64,000 nucleotides of DNA from Planctomycetota bacterium. Its GTDB lineage: Bacteria > Planctomycetota > UBA1135 > JADKAF01. Of the stretch, positions 33,976-42,592 are shown piece by piece. The stretch covers positions 6,014,001 through 6,078,000 of the forward strand of contig JADKAF010000001.1 of assembly GCA_016719295.1 (NCBI GenBank). Reading direction: 5' to 3'. Numbering within the stretch: position 1 is the first letter of the stretch; the number at the start of each line of letters is the position of its first letter. The position numbers were made by a program, and so were the translations under genes. The notes below the pieces were generated by a model. The model searched no databases. It was not told where the DNA came from and worked only from the letters and a program-made list of their open reading frames with translations.

Positions 33976-36207
33976 TCAACGCGCGGAGAGATCGATCGCG
34001 AAGCTCTGCGCTCGGCGCGTGCTCTCGACCAGGAACTCCGCGGAGCCGTTGCGCGCCGGCGTGCGCTCCGTCGCTGGCATCGTCCAGAGCAGGCTCACCG
34101 GTCCGCCACCCGGAAGGCGCAAGCGGTAGCGCTGGTCGCCCAAGGGGACGATGACTCCCGCGGGCAGCGGATGCTCGCGCCAATGCAGGCGCAGGGAGCG
34201 GAGCAGCGCGCGTAGGTCCGCGGGCTTCTCGAGACCGTGCGCGATCTCGATCCGCACGTCGAGGCGATCGGGATAGGTGCTCGGATCCTCGAGGTCCACT
34301 CGTTCCTCGTCGTTCTCGGGAGCAAGTAGGTCGATGCTGCCGCCGCTCTCGCGCTCGGAGGCGATCTGCGCGCGATAGTGGGGATGGCGGAATCGAAAGT
34401 CGTAGCGGCCCGCGGGCAAGGTCGCGACGAGGAGCCCTCCGCGGATCGACTTCGTCCTCACGTGGTCCCAGCCTCGGGACGCGGGAAGGCTCCGAGCGTC
34501 GAGTCGACATTCCGTGGCATCGACGGGGAGCTTCCCCGAGCGCAGCTCGAAGACGAATTCGCTGAACCGCGCGCGCACGTCGAGCTCGCGCACGCGCGGA
34601 TCCTCGCAGCGCTCGCCGCTCGCGATGTCGATGCGCTCGAGCTCGATCGGCGCCAGCGCTTCGATCCAGGGCTGCGGCTCGTCGAGCACGACGCGCAGCG
34701 TGTAGGTGCCCGGGGCCAGGTTCGCGAAGCCGAAGTCGCCCTGGTCATCGACCGCCGAGGCGTAGCTCCATTCGTGCGCGAGCTCACTACCGCTCGGCAG
34801 CGCGAGGTGTACCGCGGCGAAGGGCGCGAGCTCTTTGGGGAGTCGCAACCGACCACCGAGCGTCCCCGCGGGCTGCAGCGCGAAGCTCTCGAGCTGCGAT
34901 CCCGCCGGGACGACGTGCGGACGCGAGCTGCGTTGCGCGTCGCGCGCGAGAACGGCATACGCGGAGCGGAGCTGGCTCAGGTCCTCGGCTTGCCACGTGA
35001 ACCAGCCCTGCGGGTCGCAGGTGAGGAGCAACGGTGGCTGGCGCGCGGAGCCCGCGATCCTCTGATCGGCGAGCGCGAGAGGCGTGAGCGCGATCTCGGC
35101 ATGCGCAACTCCGCGTCCCTCCGTATCCACCACGCGTCCGGCGACGCGCGGCTGGATCGGCTGCAGCTCGCAGGCGCCCAGGTCGAGCGCGCCATTGCCG
35201 GGGAGCTGCACCGCGAGCACGGCGGCGTGGAGCCCGTCGGAAGCTTCGAATACGAGCCGGCCGCGGCGCGCGGCATCGCGCGGCAGATCGAGCGAGAAGC
35301 ACGCGAGAGCGGAGCTGCGCGTCCGCAGCACGCGACGTCGATGCACGCCGTCGTCGCCGATCCAGAGCGCGCGCACTTCCTCCCCGCGGACGGGCGCGTC
35401 CTCCGCATCCCTGAGCTCCGCGAAGAGCAACGGCGCGTTCTCTCCGAACCCGAGCTCGACCGCGCGTTCCTCTCCCGCGCGCTGCGGCCCCTCGATCGCG
35501 ACGCGCTCGATCAGCTCGCCGCGCAGCGCGCGGAGCTCGAGCTCGAAGCGCTGACCGACCAAGATCTCCGGCAAGCGCCGCGTCTCGCCGGGCACCAAGC
35601 GAAAGCGCAGCGCATCGTCGGGGCGATGGGGCGCATCGAGCGCGCGCACGACGATGTCGACCTGCGCATCGAAGGCCGCCGGGCCGGTGAGCGGCCAGAG
35701 CTTCAAGACCAGCGCGCCGGCGGCGGGCAACGCGACCTCGCGCGGCACGGCGCGGCCCTCGGGATCGAGCGGCACCTCGATCGGCGCCGGCGTGGGGAAG
35801 AACTCGTCCATCGCGAGCACCCAGCGGCCGCCGGGCTGCAGCGCGTCGAGCGCGGGTAGCGCGCTTTGCTTCCAGAGCTGCTCGGCGCGGCCGCAGAAGC
35901 AGGGCAGCAGCCCGTCCTTGCTCACGATCAGATGCGCGCGCGCTGCCGTCGGCGACGCCTCGGCACCGGGGCTCCGGCGCTCGAGGCGGTGGGTCTCCTT
36001 GCCCAGGCGGACGGCCGGCGTGAAGTCCGCGCTCTCCGCGCCTTCGACCCAGCGCACCCAGAGGTCGCCCTTCTCGTGCTGCGCCGGGCAGCTCCCGGCG
36101 TCGTCGGGCGGCGCCTTCGGGCCCGCCAGCACCACCAGGCCGATCGAAGCCAGGAAGAGCAGGGCGGCGGTGCCCAGCAGGGCGCGCGTGAGCGAGCGGA
36201 GATTCAT
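33976..36207 (-). CDS. Large exported protein with carboxypeptidase-regulatory-like domains
   Basis: A 743-residue protein with an N-terminal hydrophobic helix (LLGTAALLFLASIGLVVLAGP) acting as signal anchor. The rest is all-beta with several prealbumin-like/CarboxypepD_reg domains. The clearest runs are VAGRVVDTEGRGVAHAEIAL (about residue 365) and GDFGFANLAPGTYTLRVVLDEP (about 495). At least two more beta domains precede and follow. There is no peptidase or hydrolase motif. Such domains usually act as rigid spacers or binding modules on surface proteins. It is convergent with the SRPBCC gene and divergent from the sigma factor gene. Confidence 0.75.
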   Translation of the reverse strand: MNLRSLTRALLGTAALLFLASIGLVVLAGPKAPPDDAGSCPAQHEKGDLWVRWVEGAESADFTPAVRLGKETHRLERRSPGAEASPTAARAHLIVSKDGLLPCFCGRAEQLWKQSALPALDALQPGGRWVLAMDEFFPTPAPIEVPLDPEGRAVPREVALPAAGALVLKLWPLTGPAAFDAQVDIVVRALDAPHRPDDALRFRLVPGETRRLPEILVGQRFELELRALRGELIERVAIEGPQRAGEERAVELGFGENAPLLFAELRDAEDAPVRGEEVRALWIGDDGVHRRRVLRTRSSALACFSLDLPRDAARRGRLVFEASDGLHAAVLAVQLPGNGALDLGACELQPIQPRVAGRVVDTEGRGVAHAEIALTPLALADQRIAGSARQPPLLLTCDPQGWFTWQAEDLSQLRSAYAVLARDAQRSSRPHVVPAGSQLESFALQPAGTLGGRLRLPKELAPFAAVHLALPSGSELAHEWSYASAVDDQGDFGFANLAPGTYTLRVVLDEPQPWIEALAPIELERIDIASGERCEDPRVRELDVRARFSEFVFELRSGKLPVDATECRLDARSLPASRGWDHVRTKSIRGGLLVATLPAGRYDFRFRHPHYRAQIASERESGGSIDLLAPENDEERVDLEDPSTYPDRLDVRIEIAHGLEKPADLRALLRSLRLHWREHPLPAGVIVPLGDQRYRLRLPGGGPVSLLWTMPATERTPARNGSAEFLVESTRRAQSFAIDLSAR

Positions 36208-36458
36208 GGCGTCTCGACTCGGGAGCAGGCAGATCGGGGACGAGCCTCCGGACTCTAGGGCGCCGCCTCGATCCTCGCCACGACCCGGCCGAGTAGGATC
36301 CCCGGCATGCTTCGTCCGAAGCCCAGGAAATGCGAGCGGCTCGTAGACCGCGCGAGCCGGTGGGCTACTCAGAGCGAGCCCGGCTCCTCGCCGGACTCGA
36401 CGGTTCTCCCTTACGACCTCGAGATCGATACGTGTCCCAAGCTTCTCCGTTGCCGCAC

Positions 36459-37031
36459 ATGATGCCCCGCGAGGATCGCGGGTTGGTGCGTGCGGCGCTG
36501 CGGGCCGAGCCCGCGGCGCGCGCCGCGCTGGCGGAGCGGATGGAGTGCATCCCGCGCTTCCTGTTCAAGATCCACGTCCAGCGCGGCCGGCGCGTGCCGG
36601 CCTCCATGCTGGAAGACCTCGCGCAGACCACCAGCGCCGTCGTGCTGGAGAAGCTCGAGGAGTTCCGCGGCGACTCGCGCCTCGAGACCTGGATCTACCG
36701 GACGTGCTGGTTCCAGTACTTGGCCCACGAGAAGATCGCGCGGCGCCGCCGCCCGGCGTTGCTGGAGACCGAGAGCCTGGAAGCGCAGCCGAGCAACACG
36801 CCGGTGCCGATCGATGAGCTCACCCGCTCCGAGGTCGAGGAGGCGTTGGCGGAAGCCATCGCGCACCTCGAGCCGGAGCAGCGCGAGCTGCTCGAGCAGC
36901 GCCACTTCGATGGACTCGGATTCCAGGAGATCGCCGTACGGCTCTGTCTCCCCGTCGGCACGCTGAAGAACCGTTACTACCGGGTCTTGAGCCTGCTGCG
37001 CGAGGAGCTCGAGCGCGGGGCGCGAGGTTGA
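36459..37031 (+). CDS. ECF-type RNA polymerase sigma factor
   Basis: About 190 residues. The sigma-2 region is SMLEDLAQTTSAVVLEKLEEF followed by LETWIYRTCWFQYLAHEKIARRRR (regions 2.2-2.4). The sigma-4 region is AIAHLEPEQRELLEQRHFDGLGFQEIAVRLCLPVGTLKNRYYRVLSLLREEL, a typical helix-turn-helix recognising -35. The start is unclear: ATG codons at 36459 and 36462 lie just before the conserved region, while GTG 36432 and ATG 36330 are alternatives; none has a good ribosome site. It is followed after 4 nt by a membrane protein with anti-sigma layout and then by a CHAT protease gene, pointing to a shared signalling unit. Confidence 0.85.
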   Translation: MMPREDRGLVRAALRAEPAARAALAERMECIPRFLFKIHVQRGRRVPASMLEDLAQTTSAVVLEKLEEFRGDSRLETWIYRTCWFQYLAHEKIARRRRPALLETESLEAQPSNTPVPIDELTRSEVEEALAEAIAHLEPEQRELLEQRHFDGLGFQEIAVRLCLPVGTLKNRYYRVLSLLREELERGARG

Positions 37032-37035
37032 TCAG

Positions 37036-37728
37036 ATGAACCAAGGCAGCGACGGCCAGAGCCCGCGGGATGAGTTCCCCGCGGACGCGGCGCTGGAAGG
37101 CGTCCTCGATGCGCTCGGGCAAGGCCTGCGCGAAGGCGAGAGCGATTCTCTGCCCGAGGAGGCCTTCGACGATCGCGACTACCACGCGCTCGCGCAGGGT
37201 TTCCACGCCGCGCGCCGCGACATGCTCGATGCCGAGCGCGTCGCCGCCGCCGTCCATCGCTTCCCGCGCGCGGAGGAAGCCGCTCCCGTGCGCAGCCTCT
37301 CCTCGCCCTCGCCGCGTTGGACGCTGTGGGGCGGGCTCGCGGCGATCGCCGCGGGGCTCGCGCTCTTCACCTGGTCCGCGTTCGGCTCCGGGAACCGCGA
37401 GGGCGCGGGCACGAGCGGCGTCGGTGACGCGTACGAGCTCGGGAACCTCCGCGGCGGCGACGAGGCGCTCGCGCTGCGCTGCGAGCGCGCAGGCGACGTC
37501 TTGCGCTGCACCTGGAGCGGGAAGCGCGTCGATGTCGCCGCGCGGCTGACGCTGCGCATCTATCCCGCGGGCTCGCTGCGCGCGGCGCTCGTGCGCTCGG
37601 GGCTCTCGGGCGAGAGCGCCGCGATCGAGCTCGGCGAGCTCCGCGAGGGCGAATACGAAGTCGAGGTCGAGCTCGAGACGGCGACCGGCGTCGCGCCGGC
37701 CTCGCCGCGCGTCGCGTTCCGCCGCTGA
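37036..37728 (+). CDS. Candidate membrane anti-sigma factor
   Basis: A 230-residue protein with a cytoplasmic N-terminal region (about 95 residues), one membrane helix (WTLWGGLAAIAAGLALFTWSAF, near residues 95-116) and an extracytoplasmic beta domain (LRCERAGDVLRCTWSGKRVDVAARLTLRIYP onward). It starts 4 nt after the sigma factor stop. I see no zinc-finger HxxxCxxC motif, so the anti-sigma call rests only on topology and position. The outer domain, with a C-x(n)-C pair, may sense an envelope signal. Confidence 0.6.
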   Translation: MNQGSDGQSPRDEFPADAALEGVLDALGQGLREGESDSLPEEAFDDRDYHALAQGFHAARRDMLDAERVAAAVHRFPRAEEAAPVRSLSSPSPRWTLWGGLAAIAAGLALFTWSAFGSGNREGAGTSGVGDAYELGNLRGGDEALALRCERAGDVLRCTWSGKRVDVAARLTLRIYPAGSLRAALVRSGLSGESAAIELGELREGEYEVEVELETATGVAPASPRVAFRR

Positions 37729-37870
37729 TCGCGCCCCTCGGGGGATCCGCGCGCGGACTCTTCGACGAGCGCCGCGCGGCTCCGCGAGCAGGGAGCGACG
37801 CGCACCAGCCCTGTTGTTGCCGGAGCAGAGCGGCGGCAGACTGAGCCCTCGTCCCGCTGGTCGAGGTCGC

Positions 37871-40546
37871 TTGCCGCGCGTGCTCCGCTCCGCTCCGCTC
37901 CGCCGCGCGCTCGCCTTCGCGCTGCACGCCTGCCTCGCGTCGGCCGCTCTGCACGCACAGGATGTCGACCACGCGGACGAGACGCCGCTCGACCGCATCC
38001 TCGCGCTGCTGCGCGCGCCCGAGCTCGCGCGCGAGCGAATGCCCGCGTTGCTCCAGCGCTTCGGCGCGAGCCCGAGCTTCCTCCTCGGCACCGAGGTCCT
38101 CGCCGCGTGTGAAGCGGCCGGCGAGCGCGCGCGCGTGCTCGAGCTCCTGCCGCGAGTGCTCGCGCTGCCGCACGATTTCGGCGGCGAGGACGGCATGCTG
38201 GTGCTCGACGCGGCGGCGATGGCGCGCGCGTTCGGCGCGAGCGCCCATCTCGAGAGCGCGCGCGAGCACGAGGGGCGCTTCGCGTGGAGCGAGGCGTTGC
38301 GCGCGGTGGCCCGCGGCGAGGCCTGCCTCTCCGGGCTCGCCGTGCCGAGCGGCGAGGAGCTCTTGCCGCTCGTCGAGATGAACTTCCTGCGCGTGCGCTC
38401 CGCGCTGCTGCAGCTCGAGGTCGCGCTGCTCTTCGGCTGCGGCGGCCATCGCCTCGCGCTCGGAGCGCTGCGCGAGCGCGAGGAGGTCCTGCGCCGACAG
38501 ATGCAGCTCGTCGCCGCCGACGACGAGGCGCGGCGAACGCCGCTTTGCGAGAAGCTCGCCGAGTGCGCCGCGCTGCGCGCCGAGATCGAGCGCTTGGAAG
38601 GGCGCCGCGATCGCGCACACGAAGTGCTCGAGGAAGCGCGCGGGATCCTCCTGGCGATCGAGGCGCCGAGCGGCGAGACGATCGCGCTGGTGGCGGAGAT
38701 CGAAGGAGCCGTCGCGGAGGATCGCGGCGCGGTCGGCGTGGCCGCAGAGCACTATTCCCTGCAGCTCCGCGCGCTGGAGAACCTCGGTCGCTCAGCTCCG
38801 GCCGGAGAGAAGGCCGATGCCCTGCGCGGGCTCGGCGATCTCGCGCGTCGCCGCGGCGAGACCGCCGAAGCGCTCGGCTACTACGAGCGCGCCTCGAGCG
38901 CCGTCTCGGGGGAGCCCGACGCGCTGCGCTTCCGCCACGAGACGCAGCTCGCGTATCGGCGCTCGCTCTGCTTCGCGCGCGACGGGCGAGGCGCCGAAGC
39001 GCAGGCCGAGCTCGCGCGTTGCCTGGATCTGCTGGAGGCGCTGCATCGCGCGGCGCCGCAGCTCGGCTCGGGCGGGGTCTTCGGACTCGCGGAGACGCGC
39101 CTCGTCGCCGAGGAGTGGCTGCGCCAGAACCTCGCCCACGGCGAGCCGGACGCGAACGGTCGCGCGCTCTCCGCCTTGGAGCGCGTGCGCGCGCGCGGTT
39201 TGCTGGGAACGCTCGAGGCGCCGACCCCCCGCGAAGACGGCGCGCGCGGGGATGCGCGCGTCACCGCGCTGCGCACCGCGGCGCTGCTCGGCGCCGACGC
39301 CGGCGCGGGGGCGGTGCGCGACGATCTCGCCATCGCGCTCGCGCGACTCGAGCGCGGACGCGCGGCCGCGGCGGGGACCGGCAGCGCCGGGCGCGCGCGG
39401 TGGTTCGAGGAGACGCAGCAGATGCTGCGCGCCGAAGACGGGCGCGCGCTGGTCTACTTTCTCGGACAGGACGGGCTCTGGATCTGGTGGCTCGACGGGC
39501 AGAGCGCGCGCCATCGGAGGATCGCGATCGGTCGCGCCGCGTTCGAAGAGGAGCTGCGCGCGCTGCAGCGCGCGCTCGCCGCGCCGCCGGCGCAAGGACA
39601 AGGCGGCGAGCGCCTCGCGCGCGCGCTGGAGGAGCTGCGCGCGACCTTGCTGCCCGAGCCCTTCGAGCGCGAGCTGCGCGGCGCGCTGACCATCGTGCCC
39701 GACGGCGCGCTGCATCAGCTCCCCTGGGGGCTACTGCTCGCCGATCGCGCGCGCTCGCTCTGCGTCGTGCCGTCGCTGCACGCGCGCCTCGGCATCCGCG
39801 AGCGCGAGGCCGAGCTCGCGTCGGAGCTAGAGGCGAGTTCCGCAACGAGCCTGCTGGTCGCCTCGGCGGCTCCGGTCCCCGGCATGCGCGCGCCGCTCGC
39901 GCTCACCGAGGTCGAGCGCTTGGCCGTGGGCTACGGCGCGCGTGCGCGGATGCTGCGCGGCGCGGAGGCGAGCGCCGCGAAGGTGCGCGCGGCGCTCGCG
40001 GAGGAGCGCTGTTCCCTCGCGCACTTCGCCGTGCACGGCGTCGTCGATCCGCTCTTCCCCTCGAGCTCGGGGCTCGCGCTCGAAGATGGCTTCCTCTGGC
40101 CCGAGGACGTGCTCGCGCTGCCGCGCGTGCCGCCGCTGGTCGTGCTGAATGCGTGCTCGAGCGGCGGCGGCGAGCGCTCGAGCGCGGAAGGGGTGATCGG
40201 CGTCGCGCGCGCGTTCCTACAGCGCGGCGCGAGCGCCGTGGTGGCGACGCTCTGGGACGTCGACGATGCCGCGGCGCTCGTCTTCGCCGAGCACTTCCAC
40301 GAGCGCCTGCGCGCGGGGGACGCCCCCGGCTTCGCGTTGCTCGAAGCGCAGCGCGCGGTGCGCGCGCGCTATCCCGATCCGAGCGCCTGGGGCGCGTTCA
40401 CGCTGCTCGGCGACGGGACGCGATCTCGCGCGATCGCGGACGATGCCACGCACCGCGCTTCGCGCACGTGGATCGCCTTGCTAGCGGTTGCGCTTTTCCT
40501 CGCCGGGCTCGCGCTCGCGCGGCGCGCGCTGCGTCCCGCGCGCTGA
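37871..40546 (+). CDS. Exported CHAT-domain caspase-like protease with TPR-like helices
   Basis: About 891 residues. A signal peptide or anchor (LRRALAFALHACLASAALHAQ) precedes about 450 residues of helical, TPR-like repeats (for example ADALRGLGDLARRRGETAEALGYYERA). The C-terminal CHAT domain follows (about residues 560-860), with the His of HFAVHG (H722) and the Cys of LNACSSGGGE (C762) as the predicted catalytic pair. FLQRGASAVVATLWDVDD and LLEAQRAVRARYPDPSAWGAFTLLG are also typical. A final membrane helix (WIALLAVALFLAGLALA) ends the chain. The start is TTG 37871 or GTG 37880; both give the signal segment. It lies 142 nt after the candidate anti-sigma gene. Confidence 0.88.
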   Translation: MPRVLRSAPLRRALAFALHACLASAALHAQDVDHADETPLDRILALLRAPELARERMPALLQRFGASPSFLLGTEVLAACEAAGERARVLELLPRVLALPHDFGGEDGMLVLDAAAMARAFGASAHLESAREHEGRFAWSEALRAVARGEACLSGLAVPSGEELLPLVEMNFLRVRSALLQLEVALLFGCGGHRLALGALREREEVLRRQMQLVAADDEARRTPLCEKLAECAALRAEIERLEGRRDRAHEVLEEARGILLAIEAPSGETIALVAEIEGAVAEDRGAVGVAAEHYSLQLRALENLGRSAPAGEKADALRGLGDLARRRGETAEALGYYERASSAVSGEPDALRFRHETQLAYRRSLCFARDGRGAEAQAELARCLDLLEALHRAAPQLGSGGVFGLAETRLVAEEWLRQNLAHGEPDANGRALSALERVRARGLLGTLEAPTPREDGARGDARVTALRTAALLGADAGAGAVRDDLAIALARLERGRAAAAGTGSAGRARWFEETQQMLRAEDGRALVYFLGQDGLWIWWLDGQSARHRRIAIGRAAFEEELRALQRALAAPPAQGQGGERLARALEELRATLLPEPFERELRGALTIVPDGALHQLPWGLLLADRARSLCVVPSLHARLGIREREAELASELEASSATSLLVASAAPVPGMRAPLALTEVERLAVGYGARARMLRGAEASAAKVRAALAEERCSLAHFAVHGVVDPLFPSSSGLALEDGFLWPEDVLALPRVPPLVVLNACSSGGGERSSAEGVIGVARAFLQRGASAVVATLWDVDDAAALVFAEHFHERLRAGDAPGFALLEAQRAVRARYPDPSAWGAFTLLGDGTRSRAIADDATHRASRTWIALLAVALFLAGLALARRALRPAR

Positions 40547-40569
40547 GCCCGCGGCGGCGCGGGCGGCGC

Positions 40570-42450
40570 TCAACGCGCGCCCGGCGGCGTGCCCGGCGGC
40601 GGGCCGTTTCGCCGCGTGCGGCGCGTGTTGGTTGCCTCGCGGCAGCCGACGGTGTACTCCGTCTCCCACACGACCTGCTCGTGCTTCTGCGGGCAGGAGG
40701 TCGTGCCGTTGCCGTTCTGCTGACCGCCGCGGTCGAGCGCGCCGCTGATCCAGAACACCGAGGCCATGCGCTCGAACGGCGGCTCGAAGGTCGAGACCAG
40801 CAGCGCCAAGCGCTCGCTCTCGCTCCACCAACGGCGCTGCAAGGGGAAGCTCTCGAGATTGGGCTGCGCCGGGAGAGCGGAGCCGGCCCAAACGCGCAGG
40901 GGCACAGGGTCGAATCCCTGGGGCGTCTGGCGGAAGAGGCGGTACATCATCATCGCCTGCCCAGGTCGGTAGCTCGGGTTCGGGCGATACTCGAAGGTCA
41001 CGCTTACCGCGCCGAACGGCGGACCACCGGCGCGCAGCGCGGCGTAGGGCACGTCGATCGAAAGCAGCTCGGGCGCGTCGTTTCGCTTGCGATTGGTGAG
41101 GCGCATCAGCTGGGACGCGGTCGGCTGCAAGAGGAACGCGTCGGAGTCGCCGTCGAGATCGAGGTCGCCGAGGACCAGCTTGCCCTTCGGATTCGGGCGC
41201 AGCCACGTCGAGCCGCTCGGGTACTCGCGATCGCTCATGTACCCGTGGAAGCGGCGGCCGTTCGTGGCGCCGCTCAAGCGCCCGCCGCGGTCCATGCGCC
41301 AAGCGACGACGCACGCGCGCGCTTCGAGCGAGAGCAGCCAGTCGCTCGCGCGATCGCCGTCGAGGTCGGTCAGCGCGAAGTCGGTGAGCGCCGGCGCCAG
41401 GCCGTTCGCGCCGGAGATCCAGCTCGCGAAGTGGGTGTCGAAGGCGAGGTCGGGCGCAGGGAAGCGCGCGGAGCCGGAGAGATACGCGCGAACGTCGCGC
41501 GCGCCGCGGACCGCGACGTCGAGCACTCCGTTCGCATCGAGGTCGCCGAGCGCGAGCTGCTCGATCGCGAAGGGCTGCACCGCAGAGCTCTGCGACGGGA
41601 CCAGCGTTCCAGAGGCGTCCTGCAGCCAGACGTGGAAGCGCTGCGGCTCGGCCAGCACGAGATCGCAGTCGCCGTCGCCTTCGAGGTCGCGCAAGCGGAG
41701 ATCGACGATCGGACTCGCAGCCGCGCCGAGCTCGAAGGCCTCGGCCAGGCCCTGGCCGGTGGAGTCGAAGATGTACGCGAAGCCGAGGAAGCGCAGCCAC
41801 AGCGGCTGCGCCTCGAAGCGATGGCTCTGCGCGAAGAAGAGCTCGTCCTTGCCGTCGTGGTCGAGGTCGATCGCCTGCAGCGCGCGCGGGACGATCGGCA
41901 GCACCGGATACGGCACGACGCGTGGCGACACGGCTGGATCGACGACGAGGAAGAGCTGCGGCGGCGTCTGCGTGAGCACCGCGAGGGCTTGGCGCGGAGA
42001 GCCCGCGCCGAGGCGCACCGGCGTCACGAGTACGCCGCAGTCGGCGCAGCTCGGATCCCAGAAGAAGGGCGGCAGCGCGACGGGCAGCGGCGTCGGCGGC
42101 ACCGGCTCGCCGAGGTTCATCTCCCAGTTGCGCGACAGCATCAGCGTGCCGTCGTCCTGCACGGAGATGAGATCGGGGCCAGGTGCGCTGTCGAACTCGC
42201 CCAGCGCGAGCGCCACCGTGCGTGTGTTCTGCCCCGACCCCGGTCCCGGCTTGCGCCAGAGGAACGCGTGCGGATGCAGCAGCGGCAAGCGCTCATGCGT
42301 GCTGACCGATGGCGTGATCTCGGGCGGGCTCCAACCCGAAGAGGTCGGAGCCTGGGCCGCGAGCGACGCGCCGAGCAGCGCGGCCGCGCTGAGCGCGAGC
42401 AAGTTCTTGGCGCCGAAGCGCCCGGGGAGAGGTTGGCCCTTCGAGGTCAT
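40570..42450 (-). CDS. Exported FG-GAP/VCBS repeat protein
   Basis: A 626-residue exported protein with an N-terminal signal (NLLALSAAALLGASLAAQ, preceded by about 14 charged residues). FG-GAP/VCBS-type blades carry Ca-binding loops: IDLDHDGKDELFF, RDLEGDGDCDLVL, GDLDANGVLDVAV, TDLDGDRASDWLL and GDLDLDGDSDAFLL. The last ~150 residues have no repeat signature. These proteins form beta-propellers resembling integrin alpha heads and are usually cell-surface or secreted. It converges with the CHAT gene, 23 nt between stops. Confidence 0.85.
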   Translation of the reverse strand: MTSKGQPLPGRFGAKNLLALSAAALLGASLAAQAPTSSGWSPPEITPSVSTHERLPLLHPHAFLWRKPGPGSGQNTRTVALALGEFDSAPGPDLISVQDDGTLMLSRNWEMNLGEPVPPTPLPVALPPFFWDPSCADCGVLVTPVRLGAGSPRQALAVLTQTPPQLFLVVDPAVSPRVVPYPVLPIVPRALQAIDLDHDGKDELFFAQSHRFEAQPLWLRFLGFAYIFDSTGQGLAEAFELGAAASPIVDLRLRDLEGDGDCDLVLAEPQRFHVWLQDASGTLVPSQSSAVQPFAIEQLALGDLDANGVLDVAVRGARDVRAYLSGSARFPAPDLAFDTHFASWISGANGLAPALTDFALTDLDGDRASDWLLSLEARACVVAWRMDRGGRLSGATNGRRFHGYMSDREYPSGSTWLRPNPKGKLVLGDLDLDGDSDAFLLQPTASQLMRLTNRKRNDAPELLSIDVPYAALRAGGPPFGAVSVTFEYRPNPSYRPGQAMMMYRLFRQTPQGFDPVPLRVWAGSALPAQPNLESFPLQRRWWSESERLALLVSTFEPPFERMASVFWISGALDRGGQQNGNGTTSCPQKHEQVVWETEYTVGCREATNTRRTRRNGPPPGTPPGAR

Positions 42451-42592
42451 GGTGAGCTCCAGACCGTTCCCGCCTCGAAGCGTGGAAGATCAGATTGTTG
42501 CCTAGTTGCCGCGATCGCCCAAGTCGCGCCGCAAAAAACGCGTCGCCGCCCGGAACCCCGTGTTCCGGTCGAAGGCCTGACGCGGCGAGCGC

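Noticed and set aside
40010..40170. CHAT protease as a CRISPR-linked (Craspase) component
   Set aside because: No cas genes or CRISPR repeats are in the window; the neighbours are sigma and membrane regulators, and the protein carries its own export signal.
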